Source: CAVQBP01 sp963782475 (GTDB lineage: Bacteria; Bacteroidota; Ignavibacteria; Ignavibacteriales; Ignavibacteriaceae). Taken from it: 64,000 bases of DNA. How positions within the stretch are numbered: the first letter of the stretch is position 1; every line of letters begins with the position of its first letter. The notes under the pieces were generated by a model. It was not told the DNA's origin, made no database searches, and saw only the letters and a program-made list of their open reading frames with translations. Both the position numbers and the translations under genes were made by a program. Shown here piece by piece: positions 1-7,745 of the stretch. The stretch lies in NCBI GenBank assembly GCA_963782475.1, contig CAWAJW010000015.1, forward strand, positions 310,001-374,000, given 5' to 3'.

Positions 1-39
1 CTGCCGGTTCATCAATGGCTTGTTAAGAATTTAGTATAA
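1..39 (+). CDS. C-terminal tail of an upstream gene (partial)
   Basis: Reading from base 1, twelve codons give LPVHQWLVKNLV followed by TAA at 37-39. The stretch is richer in G and C than the DNA after it, which fits the end of a coding region entering from the left. It is too short to name. It could also be a chance open stretch. Confidence 0.35.
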   Translation: MPVHQWLVKNLV

Positions 40-126
40 AATCATTAAAACAATTATTTGTACAACCATAAGATTTAATGTTAAGGTAAATTTCATTATA
101 TCCCAATTACTTGTAATTTTATTCAT
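31..126 (-). CDS. possible 31-residue membrane peptide
   Basis: An ATG at 126-124 opens a 31-codon frame on the minus strand that ends at 31. An AGGA ribosome site sits about nine bases upstream. The peptide starts MNKITSNWDIMK and its second half (LMVVQIIVLMILY) is hydrophobic enough for one membrane segment. It converges on the possible gene tail at 1-39 and overlaps it by nine bases. Nothing else supports expression. In DNA this AT-rich a hydrophobic short frame can arise by chance, so this is a weak call. Confidence 0.22.
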   Translation of the reverse strand: MNKITSNWDIMKFTLTLNLMVVQIIVLMILY

Positions 127-271
127 AATAAATCTTCCTTTAAATTCATATTTTATTTGCTTAAAAAATAATTATTTAATTTTCTTTAATTCAATTGATT
201 TTTTAGGTCTATGTATCTATTTTAACTAACTTAATTATTTTTATTATAAAGTTTCGGAGTAGGGTAAAATT

Positions 272-2356
272 ATGGCTATGATGGCCAAAATGAGAAGTTT
301 AGCACCTGCATTTATTCTAACTGTAGGCGGGTTATTTGTTCTTTTTATGGTAGTATCATCTTCTAATGTAATGGAAGCTTTAGGAGTTAGAACTAATAAT
401 GTCGGTTCAATTAATGGTCAGAATATAAGTTATAATGATTTTGCAAAAGCGGTAGATCAGCAGTTAGAAATGCAAAAAAAGCAGACAGGAAAAGATGTTG
501 ATCAGGATAATATGGATGAATTTAGAGATCAGGTATGGCAGTCATTGATCAATGAAACTCTCGTTGAACAGCAAATAAAGAAATATGATCTTACAGTTTC
601 AAATCAAGAAATCAGGGATATTATTCTCGGAGAAAATCCGCCGCAATTTCTAAAACAAAATTTTATAGACTCGACAGGGAAATTTAATAGAGCAATGTAT
701 GAAAGTGCTCTTTTTGATCCGAGAAATAAAGATATACTTGTTCAGGCTGAAGATTATGTTAGACAAACCAGGCTCCGCGAAAAATTACAGAGCATGCTTT
801 CAGCTTCTATTACAATCAGTGATGGAGAAATATTAAGAACTTTTATTGATAACAATACTAAAATTGATGCAACATATGCTTTAGTAAGCTTAACTCAATT
901 CCCTGATTCAATGTTTAAAATTTCGGATAATGATTTAAAGGAATATTACAATAACAATCTTGATAAATATGAAATTAAATCCCAGAGAAAATTGAAATAT
1001 GTTCTTTTCTCAAATCAACCGACTTCCAAAGATACTGACCGGGTGAAACTGGAACTCCTAAGCATAAAAAGAAAATTGGATGATGGTTCTTTAAAATTTA
1101 AAGATGCAGTTGGTTTATATTCATCAGTTCCTTATTCAAAAGATACTTTAAATATTTCAAAGTTCAGCGAAAAAGCTGCTGATTTAATATATAAATCCAA
1201 TTCAGGTATAACCGATCCTGTTTTAACTAATGAAGGATATACACTATATAACATTGTAGGAACTATACCAGGTAAAGAGACTATGGTCAATGCTTCACAT
1301 ATATTAATAAATCAGTTTGGAAGTGATCAAAAAAATTATGAAGAAGCAATGAAGATTTATAATTCTTTAAAACAAGGTGCTGATTTTAGTAAAATGGCTA
1401 AAGAAAAATCAGGTGATAGAGGAAGTGCTGTGAAAGGTGGGGACTTAGGTTGGTTTGGAAAAGGTGCTATGGTTCCTGAATTTGAAAAGGCTGCTTTTAG
1501 CAGTCCTATCGGAGTTATTCAAAAACCTATAAAAACAAATTATGGCTACCATATCATAAAGGTTAATGGAAAAACTGATAAGGAATATATTACTGAAAAG
1601 CTTGTTGAGCCGGTGAAAATTTCACCAACAACAGTTGATGCTAACTATAATGCAGCACAAGATTTTGCTTATATAGCAAAAAAGAATGATTTTAATAGTG
1701 AAGCTAAATTGATGAATTATCAAATTAAAGAAACTCCGGATTTTTATAAGACTTCCGTTATAATTCCTGGGATCGGGATGAGTAAAGCTCTTGTAGATTT
1801 TGCTTTTGATAATGATTTAAATACAATAAGCGATGCTTTTAAAGTAAGAGAAGGTTATATAGTTGCTGAAGTTTCCGAAGTAATTAAAGAAGGAGTCAGA
1901 CCTTTTGATGATGTGAAGAATCAAATTAAACCGCTTGTTCTAAAAGATAAGAAATATGAGAAAGCTCTTGAAACCGCTAAAGAAATTAAAGCAAAGATAG
2001 ATGGAAGTTTAGATAAAGCCACTTCTGTTGATTCCAAAGTTATAGTTGATACTACAGGAAAATTCCCGGCGGCTGGACCTGTTGCAAAAATAGGAAGAGA
2101 TTTCGGTTTCCTGGAAAAAGCTAAAGAGCTGAAACTAAATACGATATCAGATCCGGTTAAGGGTAACCGCGGATATTATTTAATTAAGGTTACTTATAGA
2201 ACACCATTCGATTCTTCAGCATTTGCTATTCAGAAAAATACTCTAAGAAATAGTTTAATGGAGCAAAAAAAGCGCTCTTTCTTCAATGAATGGATAGCTG
2301 GGTTAAGAAAAAATGCCGATATCGTTGATAAAAGATATTTATTCTATAATCGATAA
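272..2356 (+). CDS. peptidyl-prolyl cis-trans isomerase, PpiD/SurA type
   Basis: This 694-residue protein has one N-terminal membrane segment (about residues 11-32, LAPAFILTVGGLFVLFMVV) without an obvious cleavage site. A SurA/PpiD-like chaperone region follows (about 40-230), then a parvulin domain (about 338-435) with NASHILI, GGDLGWFGKGAMVPEFE and NYGYHIIKV. A second PPIase-like half without a clear catalytic core makes up the C-terminus. The layout matches PpiD-like periplasmic folding factors anchored in the inner membrane, which help outer-membrane proteins mature. The start is preceded by GGAG (256-259) and AGGG (261-264); further ATGs at codons 3, 4 and 7 make the exact start uncertain. 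A strong terminator follows, so it is probably a single-gene unit. Confidence 0.88.
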   Translation: MAMMAKMRSLAPAFILTVGGLFVLFMVVSSSNVMEALGVRTNNVGSINGQNISYNDFAKAVDQQLEMQKKQTGKDVDQDNMDEFRDQVWQSLINETLVEQQIKKYDLTVSNQEIRDIILGENPPQFLKQNFIDSTGKFNRAMYESALFDPRNKDILVQAEDYVRQTRLREKLQSMLSASITISDGEILRTFIDNNTKIDATYALVSLTQFPDSMFKISDNDLKEYYNNNLDKYEIKSQRKLKYVLFSNQPTSKDTDRVKLELLSIKRKLDDGSLKFKDAVGLYSSVPYSKDTLNISKFSEKAADLIYKSNSGITDPVLTNEGYTLYNIVGTIPGKETMVNASHILINQFGSDQKNYEEAMKIYNSLKQGADFSKMAKEKSGDRGSAVKGGDLGWFGKGAMVPEFEKAAFSSPIGVIQKPIKTNYGYHIIKVNGKTDKEYITEKLVEPVKISPTTVDANYNAAQDFAYIAKKNDFNSEAKLMNYQIKETPDFYKTSVIIPGIGMSKALVDFAFDNDLNTISDAFKVREGYIVAEVSEVIKEGVRPFDDVKNQIKPLVLKDKKYEKALETAKEIKAKIDGSLDKATSVDSKVIVDTTGKFPAAGPVAKIGRDFGFLEKAKELKLNTISDPVKGNRGYYLIKVTYRTPFDSSAFAIQKNTLRNSLMEQKKRSFFNEWIAGLRKNADIVDKRYLFYNR

Positions 2357-2376
2357 TTTTAAATTAAATTATTTTT

Positions 2377-2420
2377 AATCCCCAATTTATACTTACGGGT
2401 AAAAATTGGGGATTTTTTTT
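2377..2420 (+). terminator. intrinsic terminator after the PPIase gene
   Basis: Twelve-base perfect arms AATCCCCAATTT (2377-2388) and AAATTGGGGATT (2403-2414) run straight into a tract of T to 2420. It lies 20 bases after the stop codon of the PPIase gene. This is a textbook rho-independent terminator. Confidence 0.9.
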
Positions 2421-2471
2421 ATCCTTATATATTTTTCATTTTGTGGTTAAAACTGAGTGTATTAAACAATA

Positions 2472-3181
2472 ATGAAATATATAATTATTTTTATTCTTTT
2501 TTTGTCGGTTTCAGTTAATGCTCAATATATTGATAAAAATTTTAGCTTGGGGTTAAATTTTGTATACACAACAAACGCAAGAATATTTCTAAATCCCAAT
2601 TCTTCTGATCCCGTTGAAAGAAACAGTGCATTTGGTTTATCCGATATAATTAATCCCGGAATAAATTTCAGTTACCAGTTTGTTGAAGGTGTACTGCTTG
2701 ATCTGAATCTGGAATACATCCAGAATACTGCAAACGGGAATAATGAAAAGGTGATTACAAATACCGGGCTAAGATATATTAATGTTGAAAGATGGATTCA
2801 AATTAATCCCGATAGAATTATCAGTATATTATCTTATACCGTTTTCAACTGAGAAGTTTAAATTTTTAATGGGTGGCGGCTTAGGTTATTATTATGGAAG
2901 CATGATAAGAAAATTCGGAGATGCAGAAGTTTCAAATGTAGAAAGAAATTCGGCTTATGGAATTCAGGTGGCTGTTGATATGAATTATCTTTGGAGAGAA
3001 AATATTGCATTTAAATTCGAGATGAAATTTAGAGATCCTCAATTTACAGTTAGAAGCAGGTACAACAAATTAGCAATATAATTATAATGGTACCAAAGTA
3101 ACTGTTACACGACAAGAATTCGATTCAAAAATTGATATAAACGGGGTTGCTTTTGTTCTAGGAACTATATTTTATTTTTAA
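2472..3181 (+). pseudogene. outer-membrane beta-barrel protein, frameshifted
   Basis: A signal peptide (MKYIIIFILFLSVSVNAQ) is followed by alternating beta-strand-like sequence. The reading frame changes near 2790, where the protein continues as GFKLIPIELSVYYLIPF. It changes again near 3080, continuing GTKVTVTRQEF and ending ...VLGTIFYF at 3179-3181. The terminal Phe is the usual outer-membrane barrel signal. Joined, it would be about 235 residues, the size of a small OmpW/OmpX-like barrel. The pieces are listed as one broken gene because they line up end to end. The shifts fall in A-rich DNA and may be sequence errors. Exact family and ligand are not recognisable. Confidence 0.72.
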
Positions 3182-3295
3182 ACCGGCATCTGGTAAAGGA
3201 ATATATAACCGGTCTTAAAAAATTTTCGAAAATATATAATTTTAATATTTCCCAATTCTTTTGTTTTATTTTTTCTATCCATTAATTTTAAAGTT

Positions 3296-3868
3296 ATGAA
3301 CAATAAAATTGTATATCTTGCTGGTTTTATGGGTGCAGGGAAAAGCACCGTTGGGCCTATTTTAGCTAATACTTTAGGGTGGGATTATTATGATCTTGAT
3401 AAAGTAATTGAAGAGAGACTCGGGAAAAAGATAAAAATAATTTTTGAAGAAAATGGTGAACCCTTTTTCAGAAAAGTAGAAAGTGAAATTCTTAAGGAAC
3501 TTTCTAACAGCAATAACATGATAATTTCTCTCGGAGGAGGCACAATAGTTAATCAAAGTAATTTAAGAATAATAAAAAACAGCGGCAAAATTGTATATCT
3601 AAAGGCATCAATTGATTCTATTTATAAAAGAGTGGCTTTTAAAAGAGACAGACCAAACTTAATAATCGAAGGTGAAGAATTTTCAAGAGAAAAATTGATT
3701 CAGAAAATCAATAACTTGTTTGCCGCACGGGAGAAATATTATAACCAGGCTGATTTAACTATTAATACCGATGATATTTCCATCGGTGTTACCGTAGATA
3801 AACTTGCTAAAATAATAACTGAAGAATTTGAAATTAATAAAGGATGTTTAAATATTGAAAAAAATTGA
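3296..3868 (+). CDS. aroK: shikimate kinase
   Basis: AroK phosphorylates shikimate at the 3-hydroxyl with ATP in chorismate biosynthesis. The 190-residue protein carries the Walker A loop GFMGAGKST (residues 10-18), the shikimate-binding YDLDKVIEE segment, the SLGGGT motif and the lid arginines in RVAFKRDRPNL. Length is typical (about 170-190). The next gene, aroB, begins inside its last codons (TTG at 3855), giving a 14-base overlap and probable translational coupling. No clear ribosome site precedes the ATG at 3296. Confidence 0.95.
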   Translation: MNNKIVYLAGFMGAGKSTVGPILANTLGWDYYDLDKVIEERLGKKIKIIFEENGEPFFRKVESEILKELSNSNNMIISLGGGTIVNQSNLRIIKNSGKIVYLKASIDSIYKRVAFKRDRPNLIIEGEEFSREKLIQKINNLFAAREKYYNQADLTINTDDISIGVTVDKLAKIITEEFEINKGCLNIEKN

Positions 3869-4951
3869 AGTTAAACTTTCAAAAAATTCATATAATATTT
3901 TTGTAGATAAAAATAGTTATTTGCAGATAGTTGAGGAAATAAAAGAACTTGGACTTGAATAAGAATATATTGATTATAATTGATCAAAATGTAAAAAAAA
4001 ATTGGGAAGAATATATAAAAAAACCATTTGAAAATTATGAAAATAAGATTGAGTATTATCTCTTAAAACCTGGTGAAACTTCAAAATCTTATATCGAATT
4101 AAATAAGATATATTCTTTTCTACTTAAAAATAGTTTCGGACGTGATACATTGATTATTGCAATAGGAGGAGGAGTAACGGGTGATTTAGCAGGTTATGCT
4201 GCTTCTACTTTTATGAGAGGTGTTCAATTAGTTCATATTCCTACAACTTTGCTTGCTGCTGTTGATAGTTCGATTGGAGGAAAGACCGGTATAAATTTTA
4301 ATACTAAGAAAAATATGATTGGGACTTTCTATCAGCCTGAATTTGTTTTAACTGATATTAATTTTCTTTCATCACTTACCTCAAAAGGAAATTACATCAG
4401 GTCTTGGGGAAATAATAAAATATGCTTTTTTATCAAACGACGATTTTTTTGAATATTTAAAAGTAAATATGGAAAAAGTTTATAATAATGATGATGAAAT
4501 TATTAATGAATTAATTATAAAATCGGCACAAATAAAAGCATCAGTTGTTTCCCAGGACGAAAGAGAGTCAGGTGTAAGAAAAATTTTGAATTTAGGTCAT
4601 ACCTTTGCCCATGCTATAGAGAGTGATCTTGAATTTAAGATAAAACATGGTGAAGCTGTAATTGCAGGAATAATCTCAGCGCTTTATCTTTCAAATAAAA
4701 TCAGGAGTTTTGAAGAAAAGCAGAATTGGAAGAATATTTATCACTTCCCTTAAAGATTGAATTACCAAAAATAATTAAGAACCTTAATGAAAAGAATATG
4801 GTTAATATTATGCATCTGGATAAAAAAAACAGGGATGGCAAAATACATTTTGTACTTACTGTCTGAATTAGGAGAGATATTAATTGATATTAAGACTAGT
4901 GAAAAAAATATTCTTTTTGCAATTAATAGAATGAAGAATGCGATAAATTGA
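3855..4951 (+). pseudogene. aroB: 3-dehydroquinate synthase, broken by several indels
   Basis: The gene starts at TTG 3855 inside aroK (LKKIEVKLSKNSYNIFVDKN) and ends at 4951. The frame changes near 3950, near 4378 (where the protein resumes LPQKEITSGLGEIIKYA), near 4725 (resuming LEEYLSLPLKIELPK) and near 4860 (resuming LSELGEILIDIKT). DHQ-synthase signatures are intact across the pieces: AIGGGVTGDLAGYAAS, HIPTTLLAAVDSSIGGKTG, the metal-binding LNLGHTFAHAIE and the KHGEAVIAG segment. Total length of about 365 codons fits the family. Since the enzyme is essential for making aromatic amino acids and each broken piece is well conserved, uncorrected indels seem likelier than a dead gene. It is called broken because no single frame encodes it. 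Confidence 0.85.
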
Positions 4952-5033
4952 TTTTTTAATTGGAATTCTACTTTTTAGTCAATCCTATTTATGCAATATT
5001 GTGATACCATGTAGTTTGATCAATAAATTAGAA

Positions 5034-5125
5034 GGTTTATTTAAAAGAGGAAAACTGTCGATTCTTTGAGGGCATAAAGAATCGACAGCTTGTGTGTCAT
5101 TTTGTGGAGGGGTGCTATGCTTAAA
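5034..5125 (+). promoter_or_regulatory. hairpin plus ribosome-site unit, copy 1
   Basis: The unit begins GGTTTATTTAAAAGAGG and contains a 13-bp perfect stem, CTGTCGATTCTTT (5055-5067) with AAAGAATCGACAG (5076-5088), around an 8-base loop. About 17 bases later comes GGAGG (5106-5110), then GGTGCTATGCTTAAA. A diverged copy lies at 5298-5369. Between copies the stem base T-A pair (CTGTCG/CGACAG) becomes C-G (CTGCCG/CGGCAG), a compensatory change that suggests the RNA structure is kept. It has no run of T behind it, so it is not a simple terminator. Function unknown. Confidence 0.55.
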
Positions 5126-5146
5126 CTATTTTCTATTTCGTGTTAG
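5117..5146 (+). CDS. nine-codon reading frame behind hairpin copy 1
   Basis: ATG at 5117 with GGAGG six bases upstream opens MLKLFSISC, then TAG. The first three codons and the preceding GGTGCT are identical to the copy at 5361. Downstream DNA still resembles copy 2 (TGCCAATAAAA against TGCCAAATAAAA), so this may be a truncated form of a longer peptide gene. It may also not be translated at all. Confidence 0.3.
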   Translation: MLKLFSISC

Positions 5147-5215
5147 ATTTAATCAAGAGATATGCCAATAAAATATAATTGAATTTTCTGCTAATTTAAT
5201 ATATTTTAATGCCTG

Positions 5216-5252
5216 CCGGTAATACTTACTAAAGATATATATTTTTTACCGG
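5216..5252. repeat. inverted repeat between the two hairpin units
   Basis: Seven-base arms CCGGTAA (5216-5222) and TTACCGG (5246-5252) lie in the spacer between the two units. The loop is AT-rich and long, and no T tract follows the second arm. The role is unclear; it could be a weak structure left from an earlier transcript end. Confidence 0.3.
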
Positions 5253-5297
5253 AACCATATTAATTAAGCGGAAATTGAATATTCCACATTATTATCT

Positions 5298-5369
5298 GGT
5301 TTAAAAAGGAAACTGCCGAAGGGTTACTACGGCAGTTAGAGTGTTATAAGGAGAGGTGCTATGCTTAAA
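5298..5369 (+). promoter_or_regulatory. hairpin plus ribosome-site unit, copy 2
   Basis: This is the second copy of the unit at 5034-5125. GGTTTAAAAAGG leads into an 8-bp stem AACTGCCG (5311-5318) with CGGCAGTT (5330-5337). AAGGAG (5348-5353) and GGTGCTATGCTTAAA follow. The stretch GGTGCTATGCTTAAA is identical in both copies while the stem sequence differs but still pairs. It sits about 140 bases upstream of nadA on the same strand. Confidence 0.55.
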
Positions 5370-5477
5370 AAGTTATTATATATATTATCAAGCATCGTGC
5401 CAAATAAAAAAAGGAATTTTGCTAAAAAAAGAATCTTTTGCTTTTTATCTAATTTTAAATTGAGACATAAGGATTAA
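5361..5477 (+). CDS. 38-residue basic peptide directly ahead of nadA
   Basis: ATG 5361 follows a near-perfect ribosome site (AAGGAG, seven bases away). The 38-codon frame starts MLKKLLYILSSIVPNKKR, continues as a Lys/Arg/Phe-rich tail and stops at 5475-5477. One base separates the stop from the ATG of nadA at 5479, so the two could be translationally coupled. No known family is recognised. It could be a leader peptide for nadA, a small protein in its own right, or an unread frame inside an RNA element. Confidence 0.42.
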   Translation: MLKKLLYILSSIVPNKKRNFAKKRIFCFLSNFKLRHKD

Positions 5478-5478
5478 A

Positions 5479-6423
5479 ATGTTTAATTCAGATTTTGACA
5501 TTCAATTGGATTATAAAGAGGAAATAAAAAAATTAAAGAAAGACTTAAATGCTGTTTTTCTTGCGCATTATTACCAGGAATCAGAGATACAGGATTTAGC
5601 CGATTTTGTTGGTGATAGCCTTGACCTATCAAAAAAAGCAAAATCAACTACAGCAGATATAATAGTTTTTGCCGGTGTTCATTTTATGGCAGAGACTGCA
5701 AAAATATTAAATCAAAGTAAAATGGTGCTTCTCCCGGATTTAGAAGCGGGGTGTTCACTTGCCGATAGCTGTCCTGCCCCTTTATTTAAAGCTTTCAGGG
5801 AGAAAAATCCTGATCATCTTGCAATCTCATATATAAATTGTACTGCTGAAGTTAAAGCTTTAAGTGATATAATTTGTACATCAAGTAATGCAGAAAAAAT
5901 TATTAATCAAATTCCAAAAGATAAACCCATACTTTTTTCTCCGGATAGAAATCTTGGAAAATACCTGATAAAAAAAACCGGAAGAGATATGCTTCTATGG
6001 GATGGGAGCTGCATAGTTCATGAAACATTTAGTGAAAGAAAAATAATTGATTTAAAAACAAAATATCCTGAAGCAAAAATAATTGCACACCCGGAATGTG
6101 AAGATGTTATATTAAATAGGGCTGATTTTATCGGGTCTACCAGTAAATTGCTAAAATATGTTAAAGAAGATGATGGGGAAATTTATATAGTTGTGACTGA
6201 ACCGGGAATAATTCACCAGATGGAAAAAATTAGTCCCTCAAAAAAATATATTCCGGCACCTCCTGATAAAAACTGTAATTGTAATGAATGCCCTTATATG
6301 AGATTAAATACTCTGGAGAAACTATATCTTTGTATGAAAAATAAAACTCCAGAAATTACAATGAATAAGGAATTGATGGATAGAGCTTTATTGCCAATAG
6401 AACGGATGTTAGAAATGAGTTAA
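5479..6423 (+). CDS. nadA: quinolinate synthase A
   Basis: NadA condenses iminoaspartate with dihydroxyacetone phosphate to quinolinate in de novo NAD synthesis, using a [4Fe-4S] cluster. The 314-residue protein shows the family marks in order: LAHYYQ, INC(121)TAEVKALSD, TSSNA, SPDRNLG, WDGSCIVHE, AHPEC(207), GSTS, TEPGI and a C-terminal CNCNEC(271)PYMRLNTLEK. Cys121, Cys207 and Cys271 are the expected cluster ligands. No nadB or nadC is in the window. Its stop overlaps the stop of the opposing histidine kinase gene, leaving no room for a terminator between them. The 38-codon frame and hairpin upstream may govern its translation. Confidence 0.95.
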   Translation: MFNSDFDIQLDYKEEIKKLKKDLNAVFLAHYYQESEIQDLADFVGDSLDLSKKAKSTTADIIVFAGVHFMAETAKILNQSKMVLLPDLEAGCSLADSCPAPLFKAFREKNPDHLAISYINCTAEVKALSDIICTSSNAEKIINQIPKDKPILFSPDRNLGKYLIKKTGRDMLLWDGSCIVHETFSERKIIDLKTKYPEAKIIAHPECEDVILNRADFIGSTSKLLKYVKEDDGEIYIVVTEPGIIHQMEKISPSKKYIPAPPDKNCNCNECPYMRLNTLEKLYLCMKNKTPEITMNKELMDRALLPIERMLEMS

Positions 6424-7637
6424 GACTTTTTTAAGATTATTTTAAAAGTCGTACCCTCTCCCGGGGCAGAATTTTTTACCATGATTTTACCATTATGATA
6501 TACTTCTATAATTCTTTTTGAAAGGCTTAATCCTAAACCCCAGCCCCTTCTTTTAGTACTGTAACCGGGCCTAAAAACATCCTTTCTTCTTTTAATTTCA
6601 ATACCTTTCCCGTTATCGGTTACATCTATTTCAACTTTATGACTAAATTCCATTACTGTTATTTTTATTTCACCTTCTTTATGATCGATAGCATCCAATG
6701 CATTTTTTATTAAATTTTCTATTACCCATTCGAATAATTCGGAATTTAATGCTGCCGAAGCTTGCTTATCGCCTTCAATTTTAAGATCCACCCTTTTACC
6801 CGACTGAGGGAGTCTACGCTGGAAATAATCAATGACCTTCATAATTTCATCATAAACTATTCTATCTTTAATTTCAGGAGTTGCGCCGATTTTGGAAAAT
6901 CTTTGGGTGATTTTATTTAGCTTCTCTACATCGTTTGTTATTTCATCGGCAATATCAATAACCTTATCAGGATCAGTATAATTAATCTTTAATATTTCAA
7001 TCCAACCCATTAAACTAGAAATAGGAGTTCCGAACTGGTGTGCAGTTTCTTTAGCCATTCCAACCCAAATATTACTTTGTTCACTTCTCTTTATGTTGCT
7101 AAAACCTAAATACCCAACGATTATAAAAAGGGAAGCGATAAATATTTGCAGGTACGGATAGAATTTTAATTTTTGTATTAAATCTGAATCTCCGTAGTGA
7201 ATTTCATTGATTACAATTGAATCGTTATAAGTTATAACAATTGGCGGATGTAAAGCATCCATATCCTTTATCCGTTCTTTAAAGAAATTTTCAAGTTCTG
7301 TTTTACTAAGAGACGGATCATATTTTACATTCCTGACATTTTTAATATCTGATTTAAGATTTATATCAACTTGATTTTTTGCATCCGTTAGAATTAAGGG
7401 AAAGTCGATTGGTTTAATGATATTGTCAAATAAAAAAGTTAAGTCAGCATCGGTTTGAGAGGCGTTCGCAACATACTCAATCCCTTTTGCATATAATTGT
7501 GCAATTTGTCTTTCTCTTTCTTGAAGCTGCTGTACAAGGTTTTGAGTATAAAAGAGTGTTCCGCCGGCAATTACAACTGCAATTATGATTAAAAATATTT
7601 TAAAGTTTAATGAAGCAGGTCCACCTGCCATTTTCAT
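6420..7637 (-). CDS. membrane sensor histidine kinase
   Basis: The 405-residue protein has a first membrane segment (about 13-30) and a predicted periplasmic part with a short coiled region and no recognisable ligand domain. A second membrane segment (about 161-178) leads to the kinase core. The phosphoacceptor is His200 in the motif AKETAHQFGTPISSLMGW. The ATPase domain carries NALDAI (N box), DNGKGI (G1), the FRPGYSTKRRGWGLGLSL lid region and GEGTTF. No response regulator gene is next to it, so its partner is unknown. It lies downstream of purA on the same strand, 108 bases away. Confidence 0.85.
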   Translation of the reverse strand: MKMAGGPASLNFKIFLIIIAVVIAGGTLFYTQNLVQQLQERERQIAQLYAKGIEYVANASQTDADLTFLFDNIIKPIDFPLILTDAKNQVDINLKSDIKNVRNVKYDPSLSKTELENFFKERIKDMDALHPPIVITYNDSIVINEIHYGDSDLIQKLKFYPYLQIFIASLFIIVGYLGFSNIKRSEQSNIWVGMAKETAHQFGTPISSLMGWIEILKINYTDPDKVIDIADEITNDVEKLNKITQRFSKIGATPEIKDRIVYDEIMKVIDYFQRRLPQSGKRVDLKIEGDKQASAALNSELFEWVIENLIKNALDAIDHKEGEIKITVMEFSHKVEIDVTDNGKGIEIKRRKDVFRPGYSTKRRGWGLGLSLSKRIIEVYHNGKIMVKNSAPGEGTTFKIILKKS

Positions 7638-7745
7638 ATGATTCTCTTTTTGTCCGTGGTCTTTTATAAGAAAAGGATTTACTCTAGGTAATATAATAAA
7701 AGAAATTAAACAAACGTTAAATAGAAATTGTTACCCCTTACTATC

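Noticed and set aside
3855..4951. Programmed frameshifting in aroB
   Set aside because: Four separate changes at unrelated positions are needed, without consistent slippery sites.
5055..5088. Reading the copy-1 hairpin as the aroB terminator
   Set aside because: No T tract follows it, and the same hairpin position recurs in copy 2 ahead of a ribosome site.
5034..5478. NAD+-I (nadA motif) riboswitch ahead of nadA
   Set aside because: The two structured units upstream of nadA invite this idea, but the conserved bases of that class as I recall them are absent, and the units are about 250 bases apart instead of adjacent.
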